A stretch of 64,000 nt of DNA from Brienomyrus brachyistius (Eukaryota; Chordata; Actinopteri; Osteoglossiformes; Mormyridae), in NCBI RefSeq assembly GCF_023856365.1, contig NC_064539.1:20897019-20961018 (forward strand), given 5' to 3'. Under the pieces are notes generated by a model, which searched no databases, was not told the DNA's origin, and saw only the letters and a program-made list of their open reading frames with translations. Positions 12,211-23,464 of this stretch are shown piece by piece. Within the stretch, counting starts at the first letter, position 1, and every line of letters starts with the position of its first letter. The position numbers and the translations under genes were made by a program.

Positions 12211-12706
12211 ATCTTTGTCTATGTCTTTGTCTATGTCTATGTCTTTGTCTTTACGTCTTTGTTTATGTCTTTGTCTATCTCTTTGTCTATGTCTTTGTCT
12301 ACGTCTTTACGTCTTTGTCTATGTCTTTGTCTATGTCTTTACGTCTTTGTCTATGTCTGTCTATCTCTTTGTCTATGTCTTTGGCTACGTCTTTACGTCT
12401 TTGTCTATGTCTTTGTCTATGTCTATGTCTTTACGTCTTTGTCTATGTCTTTGATTATGTCTTTACGTCTTTGTCTATGTCTTTGATTATGTCTTTATGT
12501 CTTTGTCTATGTCTACGTCTTTGTCTATGTCTGTCTATCTCTTTGTCTATGTCTTTGGCTACGTCTTTACGTCTTTGTCTATCTCTTTGTCTATGTCTTT
12601 GTCTATGTCTTTACGTCTTTGTCTATGTCTTTGATTATGTCTTTACGTCTTTGTCTATGTCTTTGATTATGTCTTTATGTCTTTGTCTATGTCTTTGATT
12701 ATGTCT
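12211..12706 (+). repeat. Hexamer-based satellite with 174-bp higher-order period
   Basis: About 500 bp are built from variants of GTCTTT, GTCTAT, GTCTAC and GATTAT. A distinctive word, CTGTCTATCTCTTTGTC, recurs at 12357 and 12531, giving a higher-order period of 174 bp (29 hexamers). Because the unit is a multiple of three and lacks stops, several plus-strand frames stay open with SMSLSL- or LCLCLC-like translations; these are artefacts. Confidence 0.9.
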
Positions 12707-13730
12707 GCATACCTTCTGAACTGAAGGGCGGCTTATATCGTGGATGTAGCTGTTAGCCTACAGACATCAGTATGGAGAAGTCACTGATGGATATTAAGCA
12801 TGGTTTCCACCTTGGATTTATAAAAGCATGACAATTTTTTTGTATTATATAATGTTATCATGCCCATGAGGGCTGAGCAGTCAGTTGACCTTTGACCCCA
12901 GAGGTTTCATTTCTCCCTCCTAGGGAGATTTTGGTTCCTCTGCTCAGTAACTTTCTGTATGATTGTATCTATCGTTCCACTTTCCAGTTTATCCACTTCT
13001 TTCACGAAGTCATATTTGATATTTTGGGCTGGTTCTGTTAATAGAAGCCTTCAGCGTTCAGTGCCCTGCCTGTCCTTGAGCTTTTTGCTGCCTGTCCAGT
13101 GTGCTTCCCTTCACGTGGCTGGCTTCAGAACACCTCCCAGCTCTGTCCTTGGTCCCCAGCAGCACAGCTAACACTCCTCCATCTATTATTTAAAGAAGCT
13201 GTGTGTGGGGGGGATTGAACCCAGACAACAATGGTGTTTCATGCTTCTGCACCGCTGGTATATATAAATGTGCAGAACGTACTTCCTAATTTGACTCACA
13301 AAGACTTTGGCAGTTTACTTCAGCTTAATGCCACGTTAAGCACTGATACATCAGAGATCAGTTATATTTTCCTTAATTGTTTCTGAAAAAAGATTCCATC
13401 CCACCTGTGTTTTTTTAGAGGGCTGTGGGGCAGGCATACACTTTAGGTGCTGAGATACCTTTAATTATCGTCAGGTTAAACCAGTTAACTTTAACTGCAG
13501 TCAGTTTAAAACACATACCTTCAATTACACAGAGTCCAAATGGGATACCTTTAATTACAGATAGTTTAAAATGGGTAATTATTTTCAGATTCATCCTAAG
13601 GGCTGACGTATCACAGAGGAGCAGGCCACAAGTTTAAGAACCCTAATTTAGAAACAATTTTGTTAAACAAGAAGCATTTTATGGCTGTTTTTAAAAGTAT
13701 AAATCAGCTGCAGTCTTGTATGAGTGTTGG
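12707..13730. other. No gene recognised
   Basis: No exon or intact element is seen. Between about 13455 and 13580 the phrase TACCTTTAATTA (or TACCTTCAATTA) recurs three times at irregular spacing, perhaps a decayed tandem repeat. Confidence 0.4.
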
Positions 13731-13732
13731 TG

Positions 13733-14345
13733 TCATGACTTGAGGAATGAATGACTTGAGGGCAGGATCTGACAGTACCCTCAGGACAGGGGGCCAAGAA
13801 TATCAAACACCAGGGCGGAAACACAGAGCACAGCAGGACCGACAGGGTACATGGGCTAGACAACACATAAGGAAGACCTGAGGGACAGGATCACCAGACA
13901 GGACCGGATAGGACAGGACAGGACATATTGCACAACCATGGACACAGAACAGAACCAGGGACCAAGAGTACAGCATGAGAGAACAACACCGAACAGAACC
14001 ACTTCGACGAAACAGACCAAACACGGGATGAAACCAGGTACCAGGAACACAGCAGGGACTAGAAGAACAAACATCAACGGTGACTAGGGAACAGAAGAGA
14101 GAGACAAAGACCGACAAAATATGCCACCAGAACAGGGCAGACAAGCAGGGGAACAAAGGAGACAGAGACAAAAACAGAGGGGGTACTATGAGACACAGGC
14201 CAGGGTAAAATAAAGACAGGACAGGGCCCTGCAACAGGCGTTGAGGCACACTGAATAAAAATAGGGGGTGTGCAGGAACTTTCCTGGATCCTTGTTCCGT
14301 AAACCAGTGAGGCGGAGGAACAGAGAGCACCAAGGGAACTAGAGG
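13733..14345 (-). mobile_element. Gypsy-type 3' end fragment, minus strand
   Basis: It starts TGTCATGACTTGAGG, the reverse complement of the LTR end CTCAAGTCATGACA seen at 21614-21627. What follows (ACAGGACAGGACAGG, CAGAACAGAACC) mirrors the CTGTTCTGTTCTGTCC-rich region that precedes the plus-strand LTR at 21271. So this is probably the 3' part of a related element in the opposite direction, with most of the LTR lost. The long minus-strand frame across it also runs through a microsatellite and is not believable as a gene. Confidence 0.5.
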
Positions 14346-14384
14346 GCTGGAGCTACAGTGCCATGGGTTATCCCCCCTGGGGTG

Positions 14385-14386
<2 letters not shown>

Positions 14387-14478
<92 letters not shown>
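14387..14478. repeat. Compound (AT)n(AC)n microsatellite
   Basis: An AT run at 14387-14442 passes directly into an AC run at 14443-14478. Confidence 0.97.
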
Positions 14479-14480
<2 letters not shown>

Positions 14481-14619
14481 TATAAGAAGCCTTTGCCCCT
14501 TGAACTGCCTCATTATAACAAATATCCTCAACAAACTTGGCAGTTGGTGTAAATTAAATAGCCAAATGCCACTAAGATCTTACTAAATCGAATCTTTCTT
14601 GGAAAAAACGTGCCACACC

Positions 14620-14880
14620 TAATAGGGAAAAGCACAACCCAAACCCAGACCCAGACAGACTGCAGACTTCATTCACATGGTAACACAGTCACAGCGGTGT
14701 CAGCCAACAACAATGACAGGACTAAAAACTACAACTCTGAGGAGCACTTAAGTACCTAGACAAATGGGGCAAACGAGAAACAGCTGGAGGTAATTAACAA
14801 AGTGTCAAGAACGAGAGGCAGGGTCAACAGAAGTCAGGTGTGGCTAGTTAAGCCACGCCCAGGGAAGAAGGTGGGAGGGT
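14620..14880 (-). mobile_element. Probable LTR fragment, minus strand
   Basis: The composition and words such as AGGTGTGGCTAGTTAAGCCACGCCC, preceded by repeated ACCCAGACCCAGACAG, are typical of fish Gypsy LTRs read on the reverse strand. No ends or target duplication could be set. Confidence 0.35.
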
Positions 14881-16240
14881 TAGATGAGAGGATTGAGCAG
14901 AGTGAGACAAAATGCCAGTGCTTAGTCTGTACTGACCCGAACGACAGAAGTAAAATGCATTAGAAGTTTTAGTCAACTCTTTAGTTACATAGACTGATCT
15001 ACAAAGGTCTGTGTCCTGTTTGTTAATGTTACATTTAAAAATCAAAACAGGACATTAGACAGAGAATCAGTTATGTTTCCTATATACATATACATTTACA
15101 TATACATATAATTTACATATACATATACATTTACATATATACATACGCTAGACCTGTGCTGTATGACTACTAGAGCCCGTGAGTGAATTTAGTTGGACCA
15201 CTATAATACCTAAAGATGAATGGCTGAGTATTTCATTATCAGTAGAATGGTATTTCTATGTGGCCATTAACTAGCCTTATGGATTATTATAAATAGGGAT
15301 AAATATACAATTTTTGCTGAGCAGAGTTCCAAGGCAAACATGTTTCTCTACGGTTTTATCAAATTTCATTGTGTCAGAATTTAGCCAGTCAGCTTATAGG
15401 GGATTCCCTGTGAGTTTATTTCTTTTGTATATGAATCATTTCTCATTTTGAGAAGCTACTAACAAATTAAAACTGAATCCTAAACACTTTTCAGGATTTC
15501 ACACACGTATCCCTGTGGCACTTTCTAGATTAACATTTCAGGCGAAGGAATTCTCCCGGCTTTGCTGTTTGCCCTCCGTTCATAGATCGTTTCTGTTTCT
15601 GTGATTTCCCCTTTCCCTTAAATGAGAAAGCCCGCGCCTCACCAGACAGAAATAATAAGACAAGAGAATCTCCTCGTTTTACTTCATGTTGAGGTCAATC
15701 AGTTTCCTGACTGCTTGAAATGATTTTGGACGTGTTATTCCCCCCCCCCCCCCGGATGAAATATGAGAGCAAAATGAGTCTCTCTCCGGAATGCGTGAAG
15801 TAATGAGCCCAATTTGTCCATGTGGTTTCTTTCCTGTTGAAAAAACGAAGACCAGGACGTGGCGTTCCTGCTTCACACTTTCTTAAATTCAAAGAGGGAT
15901 ACGAGGGAATGAACTTCAGTTTCACTTGGTACTGGCACCATAGTAAGGGCACTTTTATCATTCCCGCCAACGCATAAAAAGTTGTCGTGAAGCAGGTACA
16001 GAGCCACATCATAAAATAACAACTTTGAACACCCCTCCCCTCAAAAAAATTGCATTTGCTACCAATCAAGGAACAAAGCCATGGCTAGTAGTTTGTACGC
16101 CACCCGGAACGTATCGGTAGGGCTGCAGGACACCCTACAGGACTGCAATGAAGCACAAAGAAGACTTACGTCCATCATTCTGTCTTCCAAGAATAAATCT
16201 TGCAATCTTTGAGTGTTTTTTTATATGCCCCATTAACCTG
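14881..16240. other. No gene recognised
   Basis: Contains a low-complexity ATATACATTTAC block at 15075-15145 and a C run at 15740-15754. No exon or RNA gene is supported. Confidence 0.45.
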
Positions 16241-16490
16241 GAAAATGAATTAGACTATAAGTTAGGGGTAGCATAAGGATGTAAGCTGGGGTTAAGGATA
16301 GGGTTGTTATGAAGGGTTAGAGCTAGGATTAACCTTATTGTTGCTAATTGGGTTAGAGCTAGGGTCAGGGATGGGATTGGTATTAGGGTTAGGGTCACAA
16401 TTATGGTTAAGGCTTAGTTTAAGGAAAGGGTTGTTATTAGGGTTCAGCCTGTGGTTAGGGTTCCTCTTAGGGTTAAAGGGTAAAATTGGT
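16241..16490 (+). repeat. Degenerate TTAGGG (telomere-like) tract
   Basis: GGGTTAG-like words are repeated over about 250 bp (GGGTTAGAGC, TTAGGGTTAGGGTC, GGTTAGGGTTCC, TTAGGGTTAAAGGG) with much interruption. A short perfect piece also occurs at 21108-21123. This fits an old interstitial telomere-like tract or a diverged minisatellite. Confidence 0.65.
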
Positions 16491-17690
16491 TGAACAGGTT
16501 GTTTGTTGCCTATGCCAGGCAGTATGGAACACAAGTCTGTGGTTCACCCTGGTTGGGATACCATCCATCCATCCATCCATCCACTAAGCACCTATTCTGA
16601 TCAGAATTTTGGCGGGGAGAGACCTGAATCCTTTGGCAGGCAGAACAGGGTACAACGCAGGAATAATAGTGGGTTGGTCATAAAGATCTGCTAATTTAGT
16701 GCAGATGGAGGAACTAATGGCTTGTCCAATTTTGTCCAACTATGTGTCCATCACTGGGGATTAGCAGTAATGGGTGCCACTCAGAATGTCATTTGGTCCC
16801 AGTGGAGGTGGACCTGACAGGGTGATTAATTGAGCTGATGTTTCTGAAAGAAAAAAAAACAAAGTGAAACGAATGCAGAGGTCTGTTCAGAGGGTGCCGT
16901 TATTTCCCTTAGCACAAATCAGCGATTGTGTGTTCATTTCAGGGCAGTGTGTGGCTAAGTAGAATAACGGAGCCAATACTTCGGTAAAAGGCTCCCAAAA
17001 GATATTCCAACACCACTGTCTGTCTGGCAGAGAAACAAGAAGATGAGTTGGTGCCCAGAGCTTTTTTCCAGAGGACAGGCGTGAATCAAGTCACAAAACT
17101 ACTCGAGGGGAGTCAAGTTTACCTGGGTGATGACACCTGAGAAACACACATGCCCGGTTCCGGTGTGTGAGAGAACAGCTGGTATGCTACAGTACATGCT
17201 GCTGAATGCTTCCGAAATCTAACGGCAATTCTTGCAAACGTAAGACGATAGATTGGCGCTGCCTGAGAGCAGATCCACACAGTACACCATATAAATGAAT
17301 ATCTCTATTGCTATTGATGGAAACGTTATTAATAAATTCTGCCACAGTATGACACACAGGCACGGTAGCACAGAGCCTGGCAAAGAAGCGTTACAGATCC
17401 ACCGGGGCAGAAAGTGACTGGATCAGGTCTGAGAGGCTGTCAGCCATGTCCCTCAGGGAGCCTCTGCTGTACCCTTAAACCCAACTGCTTTGGGAAAAAC
17501 TTGCTGACATTTAAAAATATATATATTTTCAGACATGGTCAAAGTTGCATTTCCTCGTAAGTGAACATGAATTGGTGCGAAGATATTTTGAGTATTTCCC
17601 CCCTTGAACTAGTGTGGCTCCATCATTCAAGGAGGCTGATATAACAGAACCTTAAAGCTGGATTCTGCTCCTTCACCGCAGCCCCCCCAC
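16491..17690. other. No gene recognised; small (CCAT)n SINE-tail trace
   Basis: CCATCCATCCATCCATCC at about 16562 may be the minus-strand tail of an old SINE. The rest shows no supported feature. Confidence 0.4.
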
Positions 17691-18060
17691 ACACTCCCCA
17701 CCGGAGTTCTGCTTCTCATTCCGGCTTTGGTTGTGCCTAATTGCCTAACATACCTAACCGGTCTAACCTTTTCCTTCAGTGCGAGGACCTGTCGTCTCAT
17801 GCACGATTACCAGTCGTTCTCTTTGATCCCCGTTCTCTGCCTATTCTTCCTCCTGTCGGGCTCGGTGTGAGTGACACCCCCTGCTCTCAGTGCAAGTATG
17901 TGTATCTCCTCTCTCCTGAGTCTGCATGTCTGCCCTCTCTGCTCTGCACCCCCAGCACTGACCTACTGGCTTTCTGACCCCAGCTTGTGTTTTTGATCAC
18001 GCCATCCGCCTTTCCTCTTCGGTACCTGTCTGCTCCGCGTCTGGTCCCCTGGTGCCCCAG
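17691..18060 (+). mobile_element. Probable LTR or 5'-leader fragment
   Basis: Pyrimidine-rich sequence with CCTGCTCTGAC-like phrases, TTTTTGATCACG and GGTGCCCCAGGCGTCCGC near the end, in the style of the U5 or leader regions of fish LTR elements. No TG...CA ends or target duplication were found, and no domain is encoded. Confidence 0.3.
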
Positions 18061-18236
18061 GCGTCCGCATTACAAGGATAAACCAGATAAAGGGGTGAGG
18101 GGAATGTAGGATATCCTTTTCTCCTATGTATGAGCCATGGAGAAAATGCCAACTCCACACACAAGAGGTAATATTTGGACCCCAGACCTTGGGAGGTCAA
18201 GGCACCAGCACTAGCCACTAGGGTCACCATCTCATC
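18061..18236 (-). mobile_element. Old tRNA-derived SINE head, minus strand
   Basis: On the minus strand it reads GATGGTGACCCTAGTGGCTAGTGC, GGTGCCTTGACCTCCCAAGG, GTCTGGGGTCCAAATATTACC, then TGTGTGGAGTTGGCATTTTCTCC. This matches the order A-box, B-box and body of family A, with heavy divergence. Confidence 0.55.
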
Positions 18237-18988
18237 AAAGTCATGAAGGACACTTTGAGGTATGTCAAGTTTTACAAGCTATTTTCAAAACTGAAAGGCA
18301 ATTGTGCTTCTCGAAATAGTGCAGGCCTTCTTGTGCTCTGACTGGTATGTTTCCTTGATATCTAGTCGGTCCCATTAACACTAGCAGCTCACGCATGCTG
18401 TAATAGACTCACCAATCGGCACACAGCAAGAACTCAGTGCTTATGGGAAATCCAGGTCCCTTTAATCGAAACAGTAAGTTACGAACCCTGTCCTGACTCA
18501 CAGTGTCCTTCCTGGCACGGATAAGGTGGGATTCCTACTAGCTGCTCAGCCATCCAGCTTTTCTTTCTTTGCTTTTCCTTTTTATGAATGCATGCTGTGT
18601 ACATATACAGCAAAAGAACAAATGCAAAGATGGCCCCATGTAGATAAACAGTAACCTTGGCCAAAATAACTCAGAGCTGAGAGTGTTACTCTGCTGTGCT
18701 ATTTTCACCTTTTTGGGTCCCTTTTTTGTGTATATTACATACGCACCACATGTCTCACAAAACCCAGCAGTAATCTCACTATCCATATAAAAAAAATGTA
18801 TAAACAGCAGTATCTGTCCTGGGCTTTACAAAACATTCAGTCTCAGCTACTTGCTGATGCGCTGGGTTGCTTTGGACTTACGTTACTGTTTGTTCCCATT
18901 CAGCAGCAGCTGTCTGAGCAGGTTGTATTTTCTCCTTCCGATGTCGGCATAGACTTTTTGGGTTAGTGGATGTTGCTTATAGTGCCTG

Positions 18989-18990
<2 letters not shown>
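18237..18990. other. No gene recognised
   Basis: No supported coding exon. Minus-strand frames at 18479-18786 overlap each other in different phases and show no domain. Confidence 0.45.

Positions 18991-18991
<1 letters not shown>

Positions 18992-19038
<47 letters not shown>
18992..19038. repeat. (TG)n microsatellite
   Basis: An uninterrupted TG run of about 47 bp. Confidence 0.97.
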
Positions 19039-19043
<5 letters not shown>

Positions 19044-19465
19044 GTCTGTCTATCTGTCCCTCCACTCAGAGAGCTATGAGGGTCTGATAGCTATAGTATG
19101 ATGGGTAGTAAGTCAGAAAGTTAGAATTGCCCTAATGAACTAATGAGGATCAAAATAAAATTGTTATGCTTCATGTAATATAACTTTGCCAAAAAAGCTG
19201 CTACTGGCCCCCCAGTTTCCTTCACCTGACCCTGTCCGAGCCGGGCATTGGAGGTGCGTTAAAATAGCCATCATAATCTCTTTTGCGTAAAAACACACTG
19301 TGATTTTTATTTTAGTTCTGCTGAAGGCTTTCTGCAGTTCCCAGGGATTCTTTCGCTGACACAACAGTCCCATATGAGAAGGTATGTCTGCAAGGACCAG
19401 GCAGTGAGTGAGTGGGACAAACCTATTTTTGTTTTACTTATTTTATCTGCTGTTGTTTGCTGATA
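19039..19465. other. No gene recognised
   Basis: Nothing supportable as a gene or transposon. Confidence 0.4.
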
Positions 19466-19675
19466 TGCTGGCTTTGTGGTTAGCTCTGTAGGCTAAACCT
19501 TCGTTGGTTGCTGGTTCTCTTCCTGTCCGTGACTCTCGAAATTGCTTCTAAATTCCCTTAGTGTGAGTTCGGGGCATGAGACGGACTGGCATTCCATCCT
19601 GGTTGACCCAAGCCTCATGTCCTGCGTTGCTGCAAATAGACTCCAGTCGATGATGTACTAGATAAGCAGAATGCC
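19466..19675 (+). mobile_element. Old SINE remnant
   Basis: GCTTTGTGGTTAGCTCTGTAGGC resembles a SINE head, GGTTGCTGGTTCTCTTCC the B-box region, and GGCATTCCATCCTGGTTGACC, GACTCCAG and AGATAAGCAG the family A body and tail. Heavily diverged. Confidence 0.5.
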
Positions 19676-20330
19676 GAACTGTTAACTGTTATGCAAAATC
19701 TTCATTTGCAGCGGCAACCTGCTCAAGACATCAAATTACAGCAAGGCGATTCCAGATATTGATTAGACAAGGGAAACTAACATACTGGAAAGAGCAGCTA
19801 CCATCAAGTATAGCAGAGGAGGGTCCAGGGATTTACGACTGACTTCTCAAGAACAGCGAGAGCAGTAAAACCAGACAGTCTCACTCATGCTCCTAGTTTG
19901 CTCCTGTCCCCAACCCCAGTATTTTTAGCTGAATATAATAACCACATTGAGGACAGTAATGACGGGAACAAATATCTCATAGGTTCCCCCAGAAGACTTT
20001 ACATAATACATGCCACTGTTTGTGTATGGCCTGTGTGTCACCTCCACAGAGTATAAAGGCTAAATTTAAGCATCAGTGAAGGGTGTTTTTATAGTCATCA
20101 ATGTCGAGTAGGCTTGCACAAGCTCATATACAATGACTTTTTGGTTTCTGGGATGTTGCTGCCATAGTTACAGTAAGTCCTTTGCACACAGTCTGAATGA
20201 CGCCTCTGGGTCTGCTAGTCCTCTCCGTTTTGTTTGTGCTCCTAATTAGCATGCAAAACTGTTGCATCCTGTGAGACGAGCATGGCGACGTCAGCTGACG
20301 ATTGTATTTATGAATTTTACCTGTCAGTCA
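19676..20330. other. No gene recognised
   Basis: No exon, RNA gene or repeat boundary is supported. Confidence 0.4.
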
Positions 20331-21270
20331 TTAGCAAACCTATGAAACTGGCCCCTGTTTTTTCGACTTGCTCCAGAACACATGCCCAGACCCAGTTGAG
20401 AGCACAGAGAGGGGTTGGCGGAGTCTCCGTCTCCCGGAGAGGAAGACGGGGGCAAACCACCCGCTTCCCAGACTTGCGACTGTCCGCTGTTGCCTGCCTG
20501 GGTGACCCTCCTGCTGAGGCCCAGAGGGAAGAACGCACGGTGCCCTCCTGTTCCTGTCCGACAGTCCTCTCCGTGCCCTCCGGCCCTGTTGGCCGCTCGG
20601 CGCCCTCCGGTCCCTCTGGTACTCCGAGGCCCTCAGGTCCTGTGGTCTGGACAGGCTCTACCTCGCCGGTGAACAGGCCTAGGAGGGTCTGCATCCCAGG
20701 GTCGCCGCCCAACTCCCCAGGGTCCAGAAGACTTCCTGGATGTCCTCCATTTCTGTTCATGGTGCCTCAGTCCCTGTCCCATTGCCCTGTCCTGTGTCCC
20801 CTGTGGCTCCCTCATTTGTTTCCACCCTGCCGTCCACCTTGTTCTGTTCTGTTCTGTCCTGTTCTGCTGTGCTATGTTTTGCCTGTCGATGTCCCTGTCT
20901 CTCCTGCTCCCTGAACCTCGTTAATGTCTGGAGTTTGTCTCTCTGATTCCACATCTGATGTCCTTGGTCCAGTCCCGTGTTTGGTCTGATTTGTCGGTGT
21001 GGTTCTGCCCCTCATGTCTGCCTAGTGTCTGCTCTACGATCAGTTTAACTACATGCCCCCGTCCTGGTCCTGTGTCTTGCGTTTGCTTTCTCTGTTCCGT
21101 TGTGGGCTAGGGTTAGGGTTAGGGCTCTAGGCTTCTGTTTGGTTCCTGACCCCGACTGGTGTATGTCCCATCTATTCTGCCCTGCCCTGCCCTGTCTTGG
21201 GTTCTGTCTGTCCCATCCGGGTCATGGTAGTGTCTCCCATGCCTGGAGTGTGTGCTTTGGGAGGGGGCTC
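20331..21270 (+). mobile_element. 3' internal region of a Ty3/Gypsy-like element (non-coding remnant)
   Basis: The stretch is C/T-rich with many CTGTCC and CCTGTTCTG words and leads directly into a polypurine tract (GGGAGGGGGCTC at 21259-21270) and then an LTR, so it is the region between pol and the 3' LTR. Frames of 60-210 codons on both strands overlap in different phases, are Pro/Ser-rich and show no Gag or Pol motif. The 5' part of the element is missing. A short GGGTTAGGGTTAGGG piece lies at about 21108-21123. Confidence 0.55.
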
Positions 21271-21627
21271 TGTCATGACCTGTCCTGTCCATTCAGGGGT
21301 CTAGGGGTCGCTGCCAGTCCTCCAAATCCTCCTCTTTCCTCCATGCTGTGTCTTGTTCATAATCCGGAATCCTACTGCAATAAATGTCAACACCTGAATC
21401 ATATCAGTCCCTTGTTTGCCCTGTATATACATGCTTCCCAGTCTTGTGTTCTCCATTCTGGTTATTAAGGTCAACCCTCCTGTTGCCTGTGCTCTTCCCA
21501 GCTCCCAGCCTTCCCATTTCAATCCCGCCCAGTCCCGTTTGTTTGCCTGTTCCTGTTTTTTGTTCAATAAAGCCCTTTTGTTCTCCTGAGACCTGCCCTC
21601 AAGTCCTTTTTTTCTCAAGTCATGACA
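21271..21627 (+). mobile_element. LTR (3' LTR of a truncated Gypsy element)
   Basis: It begins TGTCATGACC and ends AAGTCATGACA, giving TG...CA ends inside longer inverted terminal words TGTCATGAC/GTCATGACA. CAATAAA occurs at about 21378 and 21566. A polypurine tract lies immediately upstream, marking it as a 3' LTR in plus orientation. No target duplication can be checked because the 5' end of the element is missing. Confidence 0.75.
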
Positions 21628-22848
21628 CCAATAATGTGCCACATGGTTCTGCATTTATCCTGGCCAAAAAATATCATACATATTTGCACTGTAAATTCCA
21701 GCCCTGATACAGATGCAGACAAATTGTTAACCGTCCCCAGGACATTCTCTTAAAGACCATCACAGACATAAACTCAATTTCATTAAATGCTCTTCAAATT
21801 AGTCTATCATCCATTAATAACTTTCAGACGCAAACGCTGCAAGAATGTTCATGGCATTGAAATCAAGATGACATTGCCCTCATTATCCAAATATTAACAA
21901 TGATAGTTACATCATTAAAATTAGTCAATAAACACGTACATGTCCTTCATGTCTCCCCGTATCACAATTTGCAGTTAAATGTATTCTTGAAATATTCATT
22001 TATTTATTGTTTTGTTTCATAACATTCATTTTTTTATATATCGTTATTCAAAAATCCATTTCTATTCTGATAATCTACACTTTATTTTAAAAATGTACGG
22101 GTTCTAAACAATTGGAAATGGTTCCTTTTTAGGTCATCTTTTGATTAGAAGTGCAGAATGAGAAGAGAAAAGTCTGTGAAGCAGGTTGTGGAACATGCTG
22201 CGACTCACAGCATCGCCGGCACATGAAAGAGGGATTCGTCTATGGCTTGAGAATTATTGAATTACATTTTAAGAAGAAGGTTTTCCCAAATTGCCGTTGC
22301 ATTTTGAATAAATGGCTGTTTGTCAGTCTTCTATAGATCGCTCTGGCCCACTCCATAATTTAATCCATTAGAGACTCCATTGAGAAAGGGAGGATGTGAC
22401 ATCCTTGGCCCTGTGAAGCCGAAGTCGTCGGTGCTTGTTGTATGTTAAAAACCGCCTGCATATGACAGCTTTAGAGTTTGCAACTTTCTTTTCCATAGCT
22501 AACATTTTTCAACAGTGAGTCTCACGATTGCATCACATTTGCTATTGTTAGTATTCTATTGCTCCAGAGCCTCTTCCAGGTAACCTATGTATACATGTGG
22601 ATATTAAACTGAAGCAAGTTGGGTTAAGTACTTTGCTCAAGGTTATATTTGCTCCTGAGACATGAAAAGTCACTTATCTCAGCAGTGGGTCTATGCCCTG
22701 TTACCAGGAGAACAAGTGCGCATTCAGAGACTGCAAGATAAACAAGTTACCGTTGCTAAGACGTCCAAGATTTAATATTTTCCCTTCATGTGTGCGAAGA
22801 CACGTGAGCTAAACCATCACTCTGTGGATTGAGGTAGAGGGACCAGTC
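21628..22848. other. AT-rich stretch, no gene recognised
   Basis: About 21760-22380 is AT-rich, contains no recognisable transposon and is of even complexity. It is a candidate for conserved non-coding sequence only by its look. About 22560-22650 contains GGGTTAAGTACTTTGCTCAAGG, a phrase common in diverged fish SINEs. Confidence 0.35.
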
Positions 22849-23149
22849 TGTCATGATATGCGAGAAGAAGGACGTAAAGGCAAGGTGTTTGTCAAACAGA
22901 AAGGGGTTTATTGAATTGAACTGGAGCAGGGAAACGAGACCGCGAGGGGTCTAAACAAGAAGCCGGGTATGGGGAAGGACACGGGCAGACTGGAGGAGCG
23001 ACGTCAATGACCAAACTGCAGCTGACAAGACAAACAGATACTTAAATACAAGGACAAAGGAGGGGTAACAAACAACAGGCGTGGCTCATCAGGGTCACGT
23101 GATGGAGGAAACAGGAGGGTCAGGTGGACATGAAGGGCATAATGTGACA
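22849..23149 (-). mobile_element. Solo LTR with 5-bp TSD CAGTC, minus strand
   Basis: The segment runs from TGTCATGATATG to AATGTGACA (301 bp), and CAGTC flanks both sides (22844-22848 and 23150-23154). On the minus strand it has TATTTAAG, a possible TATA box, and CAATAAACCCC, a poly(A) signal. It is the same family as the LTR at 39286: both share CAACAGGCGTG, CATCAGGGTCACGT and GGGGTTTATTGAA. Confidence 0.88.
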
Positions 23150-23460
23150 CAGTCTGATATTTCTCCTTGTCAGGCATTTGGAATGTTAAGAGTGATCCCT
23201 GTTTGTGGTGTCATCAGCATTACTGAGCTTTGCCTTGTGTAAAGAAGATGCAAGGGAAGAAAGGAGAGCTGAATGAGTATTCGACCTTCTGGGTGATAGC
23301 TGTGTTACTGTGGGCACAAGGGCTAATGTGAAAGGAAAGCGGTTTTTGAAGACTGATGAAAAGCAAGAACATACTGTATGATGGCCTTGATTAAGGAGCT
23401 TTTTTAAAGCGTGATTAGGGGATGGTCTTCAGATGCTCAAGTATGAAAGAAATGCTGATG
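23150..23460. other. No gene recognised
   Basis: Unique-looking sequence between a solo LTR and the Gypsy element; nothing supportable. Confidence 0.4.
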
Positions 23461-23464
23461 CTGG
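23461..23464. other. Target-site duplication CTGG, left copy
   Basis: CTGG directly precedes the LTR end TGTCGCAG; the matching copy is at 30675-30678. Confidence 0.85.

Noticed and set aside
12215..12698. Long open plus-strand frames of Ser/Met/Leu or Cys/Leu repeats
   Set aside because: They arise because the satellite unit is six bases and lacks stops; the frames overlap one another in the same DNA.
13803..14534. A 243-codon minus-strand open frame
   Set aside because: It runs through an (AC)n(AT)n microsatellite and LTR-type debris, and shows no domain.
20282..20914. A 210-codon plus-strand open frame with ATG
   Set aside because: The composition is Pro/Ser-rich, frames on other phases and strands are open too, and it lies in the non-coding region before an LTR.
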